64,000 bases of DNA from Nitrobacteraceae bacterium AZCC 1564 (lineage in GTDB: Bacteria; Pseudomonadota; Alphaproteobacteria; Rhizobiales; Xanthobacteraceae): contig JBAGRR010000001.1 of assembly GCA_036924835.1 (NCBI GenBank), positions 5,347,001 through 5,411,000 of the forward strand, in the 5' to 3' direction. The notes below the pieces were generated by a model. It worked only from the letters and a program-made list of their open reading frames with translations. It did no database searches and was not told the origin of the DNA. This document shows positions 17,124 to 26,133 of this stretch, in pieces. Position numbers and translations under genes: made by a program. Position 1 is the first letter of the stretch. The number at the start of each line of letters is the position of its first letter.

Positions 17124-18148
17124 GACGCTTGCGAATTCTTGTGTTGATGCATCCGGACTGTATGCCGCCGGAGTCGAGTGATGGATACAGCGCGGAAGAA
17201 ATCAACAAATGGAAAACGGAATACGACGTCGTCAGCACCTTGCGCGAGGCCGGCCATAACGTTCGTCCGCTTGGTGTGCAGGAGGAAATCAAGCTTGTGC
17301 GCGACGAGATCGAGGGTTTCAAGCCGCATGTGGTGTTCACGCTGCTGGAGGAATTTCACTATCAGACAGCGTATGATCAGCACATCGCAAGCTTTCTCGA
17401 ATTGATGAAGGTCCCTTATACGGGTTGCAATCCACGCGGCTTGGTGTTGGCACGTGGAAAAGATCTGTCGAAGATGCTCGTGCACCATCGCCGGATCGCT
17501 GTCCCGGCCTTCGCCGTGTTTCCGATGCGCCAGAAGGTCAAGCGGCCGCCGCGTCTGGCGCTGCCGCTGATCGTCAAGAGCCTGAACGAGGATGCTTCAC
17601 ACGGCATCTCGCAGGCGTCCGTCGTCGATACAGACGAGAAGCTCACTGAGCGCGTCGCCTTCATTCATGAGCGGATCGAAACCGCCGCCATCGCTGAGCA
17701 ATTCATCGAGGGGCGTGAACTGTATGTGAGCGTGCTCGGCAACAATCGGCTGAAGGCTCTGCCGGTGTGGGAATTGCAGTTCGGCACCATGGGCGGTGCG
17801 CATCAGATCGCCACCGAGAAGGTGAAGCACGATACCCGTTACCAGGAACGCGTCGGCATCGTCGACGGGCCTGCCGAGGGCCTGGCGCCGGAGGTCTCAG
17901 AGCGCATTCAGCGAACCGCGAAACGCATTTACCGGACGCTGGGGCTCGATGGCTACGCGCGTATCGACTTTCGCCTCGCGTCCGACGGCACGCCGTACTT
18001 CATCGAGGCCAATCCCAATCCCGAAATCGCGAAGAGCCAGGAATTCGCGACAGCGGCTCGGCACGACGGCCTCGATTACCCCGATCTCCTGCATCGCATT
18101 CTGGCTCTCGGAATCAGACGGGCAAAAGCGGGCGTGTCGGTGGGGTGA
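17120..18148 (+). CDS. ATP-grasp ligase, D-alanine-D-alanine ligase-like
   Basis: This 342-residue enzyme has a preATP-grasp Rossmann part (RRLRILVLMHPDCMPPES, VVFTLLEEFH) and an ATP-grasp domain with PLIVKSLNEDASHGI (ATP-binding Lys and flexible loop), AEQFIEGRELYVSVLG, and the Mg-binding YARIDFRLA and FIEANPNPEIA. ATP-grasp enzymes join a carboxylate to an amine through an acyl-phosphate. It differs from housekeeping Ddl in loop sequence and context. Its start overlaps the stop of the metallopeptidase gene by 4 bases. A longer frame upstream of 17120 runs inside the peptidase gene and is rejected; ATG 17108 is a minor alternative. The amine and acid substrates are unknown. Confidence 0.88.
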   Translation: MRRLRILVLMHPDCMPPESSDGYSAEEINKWKTEYDVVSTLREAGHNVRPLGVQEEIKLVRDEIEGFKPHVVFTLLEEFHYQTAYDQHIASFLELMKVPYTGCNPRGLVLARGKDLSKMLVHHRRIAVPAFAVFPMRQKVKRPPRLALPLIVKSLNEDASHGISQASVVDTDEKLTERVAFIHERIETAAIAEQFIEGRELYVSVLGNNRLKALPVWELQFGTMGGAHQIATEKVKHDTRYQERVGIVDGPAEGLAPEVSERIQRTAKRIYRTLGLDGYARIDFRLASDGTPYFIEANPNPEIAKSQEFATAARHDGLDYPDLLHRILALGIRRAKAGVSVG

Positions 18149-18179
18149 AAACAATGCGGGGCGGGTGGGAAGCAAAAAC

Positions 18180-18932
18180 CTAGGTCGGCAATGGGTTTGG
18201 CGGGGGTGCAGGGCGCTTAAGTTTGTTTAATCGCGCGACGAGGTCGTCGTGTTGATATACAGCCTTTAGAATTTCGCGAGCAACTTCGATAGCGATTTCT
18301 GAATGCTCGCGATCTATGTCATCGTAGCTTTTTGCCTCTATGTGGGCCGCATCGTTTCCCATTAGTCGAAGGTGGTCAGCTGCTTCCAACAAGGCATGCG
18401 GAAGAATTGCGTGCTGAGAAAGGTTCGCAAGACGTTCTTTCAAATTGTTTCCCGTGGCTTGCTTTAGCTCGCAAAGTAGCTCCAACGTACGTCTCACCAT
18501 AAGCGCCGAAGCTCGATACGCTTCAACGCTATGACTTGCGATGGCTTCTTTCATTGATGCGACCAAATTTGGTGGGATGTTATCCGTCCGAAAATTGATC
18601 AGTTCAGGCGGGAATGAGCGGCGAAGGATCTTTCCGCGCCCTTCATCTCCCATGATCACAGCTACAAGCCCATTGCATTGTGTGTTTGGGCAAGTTCGCA
18701 CTCCCAAACTGTAGGAGGCAGCCTGATTGCTGTTGATGGTTCTATTGTCGGTGGTATTGACGCTTGAATATGTGCGCGCGTACCCGGCGTCGTTAACGTT
18801 GTTCACCGGTGAGAAGCTGCCCATTCGGCCACAGTGAGGACATGTCAAATTGACCGCCGCGGTATTGGCAGCGGCGGACGGGCCAGCGGCCAAGAGTTCA
18901 TTGGTGCTGGAATATACTCGTAAGATCGACAT
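18180..18932 (-). CDS. DUF4145 domain protein with zinc-ribbon-like cysteines
   Basis: The 250-residue protein has an N-terminal CPHCG (about 31-35) paired with CPNTQC (about 81-86), which looks like a zinc ribbon, and then a helical DUF4145 domain (EAYRASALMVRRTLELLCELKQ, LRLMGNDAAHIEAKSYDDID). DUF4145 occurs alone or fused to restriction and defence proteins, and its role is unclear. The gene is visibly AT-richer than its neighbours and is flanked by the unrelated ATP-grasp and sorbosone-dehydrogenase genes, which suggests recent acquisition. No restriction subunits are nearby. Confidence 0.8.
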   Translation of the reverse strand: MSILRVYSSTNELLAAGPSAAANTAAVNLTCPHCGRMGSFSPVNNVNDAGYARTYSSVNTTDNRTINSNQAASYSLGVRTCPNTQCNGLVAVIMGDEGRGKILRRSFPPELINFRTDNIPPNLVASMKEAIASHSVEAYRASALMVRRTLELLCELKQATGNNLKERLANLSQHAILPHALLEAADHLRLMGNDAAHIEAKSYDDIDREHSEIAIEVAREILKAVYQHDDLVARLNKLKRPAPPPNPLPT

Positions 18933-19133
18933 CGGAGATCCAAATCGAAAATGCGACGAGTAGCACTAGGAGATGTTACGAGCTGTTATGCTTTACGAAA
19001 GTGAAGCAGTCGAGCGCTAACTTTTCAACGGCTAGCACTTTGGCTTCCACCGATCTTGGTGTGACCAATTGCATTTCCTACGCAGTTTTTGCGGGAAATT
19101 CCACTAGGTTACACTGTTTGCTTACCTCTCCCC

Positions 19134-20435
19134 TCACACCCCAGTGACGCGCCAGATGCAGTCGCCGACATCGTCCGCCACGAGCAGCGATCCATCGGGC
19201 CCGAGGGTGACGCCGACAGGGCGGCCGTACGAATCCTTCTCGTCCTGTGAGAGGAAGCCCGAGAGAATGTCGCGCGCGGGGCCGGAGGGGCGGCCGTTCT
19301 CGAATGGGATGAACACCACCTTGTAGCCGCTGAGCTTGCTGCGATTCCATGAGCCGTGTTGGCCGATGACCATGCCGTCCGGAAAGCCGGGCAGGGTGCC
19401 CGCCGGCATCCAGCACAGGCCGAGCGAGGCGGTGTGCCCGCCGAGCGCATAGTCCGGTTGAATTGCTCTTGCGACAGCAGCGGCATCCTGCGGCACGCGA
19501 TCGTCCACGATCTTGCCCCAGTAGCAATAGGGCCAGCCGTAGAAGCCGCCTTCGCGCACGGAGGTGAGATAATCCGGCGGCGTTTCATCGCCGAGGCCAT
19601 CGCGCTCGTTCACCACGGTCCACAGCACGCCGGTCGTTGGCTCCCATGCCATGCCGACCGCATTGCGCAGACCGCTGGCGAAGATGCGATTGGTGCCGTT
19701 TACCAGATCGAGCTCGTAGATCGCGGCGCGGCCTTCTTCGACCTCAAAGCCGTTGTCGGCGATGTTGGTGAGCGAGCCGACGCCTGCGTAGAGTTTGGTG
19801 CCGTCCTTGCTCGGCAACAGGCTGCGCGTCCAGTGGCCGCCAGGCTTGAACGTCGTCAGCCGTTTGCCCGGTGCGGTGATGCGGTCCGCATTCGGCGTGT
19901 AAGGGAAGGCCATCACGCCATCAGTGTTGCCGACGTAAAATGTGTCGCCCAGCAGCGCCATGCCGAACGGCTGGTTCAGGTTTTCCATGAACACCTGCTG
20001 CATCTCGGCGACGCCGTCACCGTTCTTGTCGCGGAGCAGCGTGATGCGGTTGGCGCTGACGCCGAGCGCCGCCGCGCGCCGCATGGTGGCCTGCATCGCA
20101 TAGCTGAACAGGTTCTTCGACGTGCTGGCAATTTGTGACGCTTCAGCAACGAGCACGTCGCCATTGGGCAGCACCTCGATCCAGCGCGGATGCTTCAACC
20201 CGCCCGCGAACATGTTGACCTTGAGGCCGGGCGCGACCACGGGCTTTTCGCCCTGGCGCCAGCCGCGCGCGGTCGGCATCTTGAGAGTGGGGATGGCTCC
20301 TTGCGGTTTCGCCGCGGGAAAATTCGGCGTGGTGCCCCAGGCCGGGGAAGGCGTGGGGCCCTGCTGCCGCCGCCACAGAACCGCGGACGCACCGATCAAC
20401 GCGACGATGCGGGCGAAGAAGGCCGAAAAATTCAT
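19134..20435 (-). CDS. PQQ-dependent sugar/L-sorbosone dehydrogenase-like protein
   Basis: The 433-residue protein has an N-terminal membrane anchor or signal segment (FFARIVALIGASAVLW) and a six-bladed-propeller quinoprotein domain. Typical stretches are HPRWIEVLPNGDVLVAEA, ITLLRDKNGDGVAE, QPFGMALLGDTFYVGNTDGV, GLRNAVGMAWEPTTGVLWTVVNERDGLGDE and GSWNRSKLSGYKVVFIPFENGRP. Family members oxidise sugars or sorbosone in the periplasm using PQQ. ATG 20435 is used because AAGGGA precedes it and the signal starts there; a longer upstream frame is not. It lies 122 bp downstream of a LuxR-type regulator on the same strand, which may control it. No PQQ synthesis genes are here. Confidence 0.85.
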   Translation of the reverse strand: MNFSAFFARIVALIGASAVLWRRQQGPTPSPAWGTTPNFPAAKPQGAIPTLKMPTARGWRQGEKPVVAPGLKVNMFAGGLKHPRWIEVLPNGDVLVAEASQIASTSKNLFSYAMQATMRRAAALGVSANRITLLRDKNGDGVAEMQQVFMENLNQPFGMALLGDTFYVGNTDGVMAFPYTPNADRITAPGKRLTTFKPGGHWTRSLLPSKDGTKLYAGVGSLTNIADNGFEVEEGRAAIYELDLVNGTNRIFASGLRNAVGMAWEPTTGVLWTVVNERDGLGDETPPDYLTSVREGGFYGWPYCYWGKIVDDRVPQDAAAVARAIQPDYALGGHTASLGLCWMPAGTLPGFPDGMVIGQHGSWNRSKLSGYKVVFIPFENGRPSGPARDILSGFLSQDEKDSYGRPVGVTLGPDGSLLVADDVGDCIWRVTGV

Positions 20436-20557
20436 GGGAATTCCCTTATTGAAACGCGGCGGCACCATGCAATGCAGCGCAGCCTTAGACAAGCGCCGTG
20501 GGCGCGTCCGAGGTCTGCAGGGAATGCGAAGCAGATTTTGCTGGCCCGCAGAGGAAT

Positions 20558-21697
20558 TCAACGATCCGGCACAGCCAGTGGGGTGCCGATCTCCGAGACG
20601 AGTTTCACGAGATCGGCCTGACGTGCCCTGCCGGTTTTTGCATAAATCCGGTTCAGGTGCGTTTTCAGCGTATTCTCGCTGACGCCGAGAATGGCGGCGG
20701 TTTGGGCTTGGCTCGACCCAACGCCTATCGCGATGAGAACACGCGCTTCCGCAGGCGTCAATTCAAACAGCGTCGTCAGCACGGCCTCCGGCAAAGGCGA
20801 TGCGGAGGTGGTTGTCGAGACAAACACCGCAGCGCAGGCCGGGCGAAAGGCGGCGCGCGCCGTTCCCTGCGCCAGCGGCAGGACATAGGCGACGGCTGGC
20901 GGTTCGCCGTTTGCTGAAACGGGCAGGCCGATACCTTTTGCGCCCAGCGAAACATCCGATGCCGTGCTGGCGATGGCTTGCAGCAATGCTTCACCCATCA
21001 ATGGATTTTGCGCCTGGATAGTGTTGCCCTGGCGCAGGATCGGGCCGCCGGCGGTAAACATCTTCTCAGCGCTCGCGTTCGCATAGAGCACCGATCCGGC
21101 GGCGTTGGTGAGCACCACAGGCACTGCGAGATGCTGAAGCGCTTCACGAAACAGGTTCGCCGTGACACGCGCGTTGTCGAGCAGGTCGCCGATCAACGCG
21201 GCTCGGCGCAAATGCGGTGAGAGCAGGGCGAGAAAGCGCTGATCCTCGGCGGAGACAACCGGTCTGTCGGCCCATGTGGTGGTGCCGAGCAGCCCGATGC
21301 GATCCGGGGTGTGGACGAATTTGGTGATGCAGCCTGCACGCAATCCCTGCGGTCCGGCCCATTCACGGAAGAACAGCGTTTGCTGCAGTTCGCTTTCGTC
21401 CATGAGCGACAATGTTGACACGGGTGTGTCGATGTCGCCCACCACGGCGGCCTTGAGGCCGGGAATCTCGTCGAAGCTGTAATCCTGAAGCGCGCGCATG
21501 CGCTCGGCATCCCAGGGCGATTGCGCGGCGAACCGGCCGTGATTGTCCGACGTGCCTGCGAGCGCAATCGTTGTGTAGGCCGCGTCCAATGTCTGTGTGA
21601 TCCGGATGAGAACGTCCGGCCATCCGTCGGGATTCAAAACACAGTCGTAGATGTTGCCGATGATCGACGACAAATTTTCATGATCAATAAGGTTCAT
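20558..21697 (-). CDS. LuxR-type helix-turn-helix transcriptional regulator
   Basis: This regulator of about 379 residues ends with a GerE/LuxR DNA-binding domain (FELTPAEARVLIAIGVGSSQAQTAAILGVSENTLKTHLNRIYAKTG, about 305-365). The region before it (about 170-230) looks PAS-like (LAVPVVLTNAAGSVLYANASAEKMF), and the N-terminal 160 residues (IIGNIYDCVLNPDGWPDVLIRI) are typical of stand-alone LuxR regulators in alphaproteobacteria. No receiver domain is present. The start is uncertain: ATG 21697 is used, with a TTG 12 bp upstream as alternative. It precedes the sugar dehydrogenase gene on the same strand. Confidence 0.88.
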   Translation of the reverse strand: MNLIDHENLSSIIGNIYDCVLNPDGWPDVLIRITQTLDAAYTTIALAGTSDNHGRFAAQSPWDAERMRALQDYSFDEIPGLKAAVVGDIDTPVSTLSLMDESELQQTLFFREWAGPQGLRAGCITKFVHTPDRIGLLGTTTWADRPVVSAEDQRFLALLSPHLRRAALIGDLLDNARVTANLFREALQHLAVPVVLTNAAGSVLYANASAEKMFTAGGPILRQGNTIQAQNPLMGEALLQAIASTASDVSLGAKGIGLPVSANGEPPAVAYVLPLAQGTARAAFRPACAAVFVSTTTSASPLPEAVLTTLFELTPAEARVLIAIGVGSSQAQTAAILGVSENTLKTHLNRIYAKTGRARQADLVKLVSEIGTPLAVPDR

Positions 21698-21882
21698 CAA
21701 ACAGCCCAAATCAATGACTTCGTGCCCTCGTGCGGGACGGCGGGGCGAAAGTCAATTTTGCAACGGGCTAAGCGGTGGATTTTTTCAGCGCGTCATACTT
21801 CGGGGTGACGACACCCGTCGCGGTGCCAAGCTAGCTGTGGTGGTGGCGACTCCCGGCAGTGCTTCGGGATGTGCCTCTGGAA

Positions 21883-21900
21883 GCCCTCACATTTGAGGGC
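21883..21900 (+). promoter_or_regulatory. 5' leader hairpin upstream of the double-barrel omp gene
   Basis: GCCCTCA and TGAGGGC form a perfect 7-bp stem with a CATT loop, 30 bases before the ATG. The hairpin recurs at the same distance before the second omp gene with a changed stem, which suggests a structured leader. Confidence 0.55.
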
Positions 21901-21930
21901 CATACGCGTCGGAAGTCTCTGGGGAGCTTG

Positions 21931-23367
21931 ATGTCAGAATCTGCAAAAATTGCTTGCTTCGTCGGTTGCGCGCTGCTGGCATCAACCCCCGGGTTCTCCG
22001 CGGATATCGCATCACAGCCCTTCACCAAGGCTGCACCGATGCAGGTCCAGGGCTGGACCGGCTTCTACGCCGGTGCCAACGCTGGCTACGGCATTGGCCG
22101 TAATCCCAGCACGGCGAGCTTTCCGGGCTTTTTCGGCAATCCCATACCTCCGGTCGAAAGCTTCATACAGGCTCCGAACGGTGCCCTTGGCGGTTTTCAG
22201 GCGGGCTACGACGTCCAGTTCGGCGCCATGGTGCTCGGTATCGAAGGCGACTGGCAGTGGTCCACGCAGAAAACCAATTCCTGCGTTTTCGTCTGCGACG
22301 CAGAGGTCGCCGTCAACGCAACTCAGCGCCTGCGTTCGTTCGGGACGTTGCGTGGCCGGCTCGGCATCGCCAGTGGCAGCTCGCTGCTCTATGCGACCGG
22401 CGGCCTCGCTGTTGCCCATGTCGAAAACGACCTCCGGCTGAACCGTTCACTGATGGGGCTGACGGACGCCGCAAGCTTCCGGCACTCGCGTGTCGGCTGG
22501 ACCGCGGGTGCGGGGATCGAAACCGTTATCGGCGGCAACTGGACCGCAAAGGTCGAATATCTCTATGCGGATTTTGGCAAGACCACTGACGGCTTCGATG
22601 CGCCTGACGATCCCTTCGCGCCGATCCGTGTACAGGTCACCAGTGAATTGCACGAACACATCGTTCGTGCCGGGATCAATTATCGCTTCAATAGCCCAGG
22701 CACGGCGACATCCTTGAGTGCGCTCCGCGTCGCGCCGGACAACTGGGCCGGGGCCTATATCGGAGGCAATCTCGGATATGGCATCGGCCACAATCCCAGC
22801 CGCCTCGGAACGGAGATCGGGTTTCCAATCTTCACTCCTGAAGCAATCACCCTGTCGCCGGCCGGCATCACTGGCGGCGCGCAGGCCGGCCATAACTGGC
22901 AGACCGGACATCTCGTGATTGGCGTTGAAGGAGATTTTCAAGGTGCCAACCAGAAAGACGCGGTCTGCCTGCAAGCTTGCAAAGTCCAGTTTGACTACGT
23001 CACTGCGCAGCAGAGCCTCTCGTGGTTTGGGACAGTTCGCGGACGTATAGGCTATGCCGCGGGGCCTGCGTTGCTCTATGCAACGGGTGGTTACGCCGTC
23101 GCCGGTATCAAGACCGATGTGCAGAAACTCGACGGTGCTATGACAACAGCTGCGAGCTTGAACGAAATCCGGAGTGGATGGGTGCTCGGCGGTGGCATCG
23201 AGACGATGTTTGCGCCGAACTGGAGCACCAAGCTCGAATACATCTATGCGGACTACGGCAGCGTATCGAACAGCTTTGTGTCGGCAGCGCCGTTTTCCAC
23301 GATCCTCAACAGCGAGCTCCACAATCATGTCGTGCGCGCAGGCGTGAATTATCACTTCGGCGGCTGA
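21931..23367 (+). CDS. Outer membrane protein, two fused Omp31-like beta-barrels
   Basis: The 478-residue protein has a signal peptide (KIACFVGCALLASTPGFSA) and two consecutive copies of an eight-stranded barrel of Omp31/porin type. Copy one starts WTGFYAGANAGYGIGRNPS (about 45) and ends HIVRAGINYRF (about 270). Copy two starts WAGAYIGGNLGYGIGHNPS (about 290) and ends with HVVRAGVNYHFGG at the C-terminus. Each has the motifs LRSFGTLRGRLGI or LSWFGTVRGRIGY, LLYATGG, WTAKVEYLYADFG or WSTKLEYIYADYG. A normal family member has one barrel of 220-280 residues. The start at 21931 follows GGGGAG. It may be a tandem-barrel surface protein or the result of a duplication that fused two genes. Confidence 0.88.
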   Translation: MSESAKIACFVGCALLASTPGFSADIASQPFTKAAPMQVQGWTGFYAGANAGYGIGRNPSTASFPGFFGNPIPPVESFIQAPNGALGGFQAGYDVQFGAMVLGIEGDWQWSTQKTNSCVFVCDAEVAVNATQRLRSFGTLRGRLGIASGSSLLYATGGLAVAHVENDLRLNRSLMGLTDAASFRHSRVGWTAGAGIETVIGGNWTAKVEYLYADFGKTTDGFDAPDDPFAPIRVQVTSELHEHIVRAGINYRFNSPGTATSLSALRVAPDNWAGAYIGGNLGYGIGHNPSRLGTEIGFPIFTPEAITLSPAGITGGAQAGHNWQTGHLVIGVEGDFQGANQKDAVCLQACKVQFDYVTAQQSLSWFGTVRGRIGYAAGPALLYATGGYAVAGIKTDVQKLDGAMTTAASLNEIRSGWVLGGGIETMFAPNWSTKLEYIYADYGSVSNSFVSAAPFSTILNSELHNHVVRAGVNYHFGG

Positions 23368-23460
23368 GGCTCCACGCCGGCGAAAACCTCAAGGCCCGGC
23401 GCTTCTGCACAACATTCATGACGGTGATCCTCAGCTGTGTCTCGGGGTGCACTGCTGGAA

Positions 23461-23478
23461 GCCTTTACATTTGAAAGC
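23461..23478 (+). promoter_or_regulatory. 5' leader hairpin upstream of the second omp gene
   Basis: GCCTTTA and TGAAAGC pair around a CATT loop with one mismatch and one G-T pair, 31 bases before the ATG. Compared with the copy at 21883, C-G pairs have become T-A pairs on both sides of the stem. Confidence 0.5.
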
Positions 23479-23509
23479 CATACGCGTTGGAAGTCTCTGG
23501 GGAGCTTTG

Positions 23510-24322
23510 ATGTCAGGATCTGCTAAAATTGTTTGCTTCGTCGGTTGCGCGCTCATGGCGTCAACTCCCGCGTTCTCCGCGGATATCGCTCCGCTCACCA
23601 AGGCCGCACCGATGCCGGTGCAGAGCTGGACGGGCGCTTATGTCGGCGGTATCGCAGGCTATGGCTGGGGCGAGAGCGCCTCGACCATCTCGCCGATCGA
23701 CACAGTACTCGTGCCGTTTTTCCAATCTCAAGGGGCGATACCGACCTCGCTTCATCACCGCTTCAAAGGATTTGTCGGCGGCGGCGAAGTAGGCACCAAT
23801 TGGCAATTCGGGCGTTGGGTGACGGGCCTGGAAGCCGACTTCTCGTATTCAGGCCTGCGCGGTGATGTGACAAATTACGCCCCGCAGGTCGGCGCGGTCC
23901 CGGAAACACTGACAAGTCTGGGTACCCAGCTATCATGGTTTGGTACCGCGCGTGCGCGAATGGGCTATCTGGCTACTCCGGAGACATTGTTCTTTGCGAC
24001 CGGTGGTTTGGCTTATGGCCGGGTGAAAGTGTCGACGGGTCTCGTGCCGGAGCCGATCTTCCCATGCGCAATGAATGCCATCTGCTCCATCGGGGCCGCG
24101 TCAGAGACGCTGGTTGGCTGGACGATTGGCGGCGGTGTGGAAACCAGAATTGCATCCGGATGGACAGCCAAGATTGAGTATTTGTATTTCGATCTGGGAA
24201 AAATCAGCGACACGGCAGTCAATCGGTTTGGCGCCCCTGTCTGGCGAGGATTGCCCATCTTGGGAGTCAGTTCGGACATCACAGGCAACATCGTCCGCGT
24301 TGGCTTGAACTATCAGCTCTGA
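23510..24322 (+). CDS. Outer membrane beta-barrel protein, Omp31-like
   Basis: The 270-residue protein has a signal peptide (KIVCFVGCALMASTPAFSA) almost identical to that of the preceding gene and one eight-stranded barrel: WTGAYVGGIAGYGWG, TNWQFGRWVTGLEADFSYSG, LSWFGTARARMGYL, LFFATGGLAYGRV, WTAKIEYLYFDLG and a C-terminal strand ending NIVRVGLNYQL. The 60 bp before the gene are also shared with the preceding gene. Function as a minor porin or structural surface protein is inferred from the family. The start follows GGGGAG. Confidence 0.9.
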   Translation: MSGSAKIVCFVGCALMASTPAFSADIAPLTKAAPMPVQSWTGAYVGGIAGYGWGESASTISPIDTVLVPFFQSQGAIPTSLHHRFKGFVGGGEVGTNWQFGRWVTGLEADFSYSGLRGDVTNYAPQVGAVPETLTSLGTQLSWFGTARARMGYLATPETLFFATGGLAYGRVKVSTGLVPEPIFPCAMNAICSIGAASETLVGWTIGGGVETRIASGWTAKIEYLYFDLGKISDTAVNRFGAPVWRGLPILGVSSDITGNIVRVGLNYQL

Positions 24323-24654
24323 CAGGCGCAGCTTTCGAACGGCTGGTTCAGTTTCTCGGGCAATGTTTGCCGTCACCGTCATTGCTGCGCCACAACATCA
24401 TGCGGTTGCGCTCACGTCCGGCGCAGCCGCATGCCGCATGGTGGCCTCCATCGCGCAACTGCCCTCGCGATCCGCCTCCGTCATGGCGAGTCGTCAGCGT
24501 ACGGCCATGATTGAACAAAAGATTCGCCCCGATGTGATCGGCCGTGAGTGGCTGTGTCCGGTGCGGCCACTGGCGTTGGCAACGGCGTGCGAAACAGTTT
24601 AGATTCCTTCTTAGGGAGGAGCGCACCCGTGATGACAGGTGCGCCAAAAAGGTC
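24323..24654. other. Intergenic region upstream of the cox operon
   Basis: About 330 bp without a supportable gene. In Afipia (Oligotropha) carboxidovorans coxB stands before coxC; no trace of a TonB-like coxB is seen here. The cox promoter is expected in this stretch, but no clear -35/-10 or operator was recognised. Confidence 0.4.
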
Positions 24655-25947
24655 ATGTTCGAGGGACACGATCTCTTTCTCGTCGCCTTGTCGGTGGCGA
24701 TTGCGATATTGGGCGGCTACAACGGGTTTGCGCTTGCGGCGCGCATTCGTGGCCGGCCCGATGCGAGCCATCGTGTCTTGCTTGCAGGTGCGGCGGCGTA
24801 TCTCGCGGTCGGCATCTGGACCATGCATTTCATCGGCATGCTATCGGCACCACTGCCGCCGGGGACGGCCTATCTGGTGCTGCCGACGATCATCTCGTTT
24901 CTGATCTGTGCGCTCGTGGTGGGCATGTCGCTGTTCTTCGTCAGCATCGGCGAGCCGACCTGGCAAAGGCTTGCGGGTTCGGCAGTGCTGCTCGGGCTCG
25001 GCATCTGCAGCATGCATTATGTCGGGATGCACGGCCTGTCCGGTCCTTTCGAGATGCAGCACGATCCGCTGTTCGTCGTGCTCTCGGTGGTGATTGCTGT
25101 CGGAACGGCCTATGGCGGCCTCCGCGCGTTCCTTGCGCGGCAAGGCGGCATTCAGCTTGTGGTCAGCGCGGTGGCGTTTGGCATCGCGGTGTCGGGTATG
25201 CACTACACCGCCATGGCTGGCCTGCATCTGGTGCCATCAAGCGGCATGCACCATCACATGGGAGGACTGGTGGCGTCGCAACAGATCCTCTCCATCGTGG
25301 TGGCGCTGTTGTGTTTCGTCGTCGCGGCCGGTTTCCTGCTGCTGCAGGTGCCGGATCCGCGTCTCAGGCCGGCGGAGCTGGCGATGGCGGGCGCAGGGCC
25401 AGGCACCGCGGCGCTGGCGTTCGACGCGCCTAGCCTTGATGCTTCGACACATAATAATAGGCCCAATAATCCGCCCGTCCCCAAGGCATCGCCTCCGGAA
25501 GCGCCGCCTGAAGCGGCGTCGAGTTCACCTGCCTTTGCGGGGTCGATGGCGGGCTCGATGGCCGCGCCGCTCGGCGGTCTCGGTCAGCCGCGCCGCCCCG
25601 CCGCGTCGCGGCTTCCCATCGAGGCTGTGGACGGGACACACTTCATAGAAGTCTCGCATGTGCGGAGTATCCGCGCCGACGCACATTATACCCGTGTCCA
25701 TGACGGCACCCGCGAGCGGATGTGTCCGTGGTCCATCTCCGAGGCCGAGACGCAGCTCGATCCCGACCTGTTTCTCCGTGTGCACCGCAGCCATATCGTC
25801 GCGCTGTCGCATGTGACTTTTGTGCGCCGCGAAGGCGACGGTGCGGTCCTCGAGCTGGACGGAGCCGAGAGCCAGCGCGTGCCGGTGAGCCGCGCCAAGA
25901 TCGCCGAGGTCAAATCACGGCTCGGGCTCGTTCGCCGCTCGGCATAA
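24655..25947 (+). CDS. coxC: CoxC: MHYT membrane sensor with LytTR DNA-binding domain
   Basis: This 430-residue membrane-bound regulator has seven predicted transmembrane helices (about 5-235) bearing three MHYT-type motifs: WTMHFIGML, CSMHYVGMHGL and SGMHYTAMAGLH, thought to bind a metal such as copper and sense gas. A Pro/Ala-rich linker (about 255-320) leads to a LytTR DNA-binding domain (about 325-430: IEVSHVRSIRADAHYTRVHDG, LFLRVHRSHIVALSHV). This combination is specific to CoxC/CoxH/CoxK of carboxidotrophs and is proposed to control cox transcription in response to CO. AAAAAGG precedes the chosen ATG; the longer frame has no conserved sequence. It heads the cox operon. Confidence 0.93.
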   Translation: MFEGHDLFLVALSVAIAILGGYNGFALAARIRGRPDASHRVLLAGAAAYLAVGIWTMHFIGMLSAPLPPGTAYLVLPTIISFLICALVVGMSLFFVSIGEPTWQRLAGSAVLLGLGICSMHYVGMHGLSGPFEMQHDPLFVVLSVVIAVGTAYGGLRAFLARQGGIQLVVSAVAFGIAVSGMHYTAMAGLHLVPSSGMHHHMGGLVASQQILSIVVALLCFVVAAGFLLLQVPDPRLRPAELAMAGAGPGTAALAFDAPSLDASTHNNRPNNPPVPKASPPEAPPEAASSSPAFAGSMAGSMAAPLGGLGQPRRPAASRLPIEAVDGTHFIEVSHVRSIRADAHYTRVHDGTRERMCPWSISEAETQLDPDLFLRVHRSHIVALSHVTFVRREGDGAVLELDGAESQRVPVSRAKIAEVKSRLGLVRRSA

Positions 25948-26133
25948 CCCGTCCTTTCACACGAGGGTAGGTGAGCGGTGCTGACGCATTTCGTGCGCGT
26001 TATGCCGTCATTCGTGCGAAATTCCTCCATTGGTGCCGCATCCGTGCCTCGCTTCTTGTTAAGCCGGAGGAGACGCACCAACCCTTCCTCAAGTCCGCAT
26101 TAGAACACTTCCAGACGGACAGGAGGACATACG

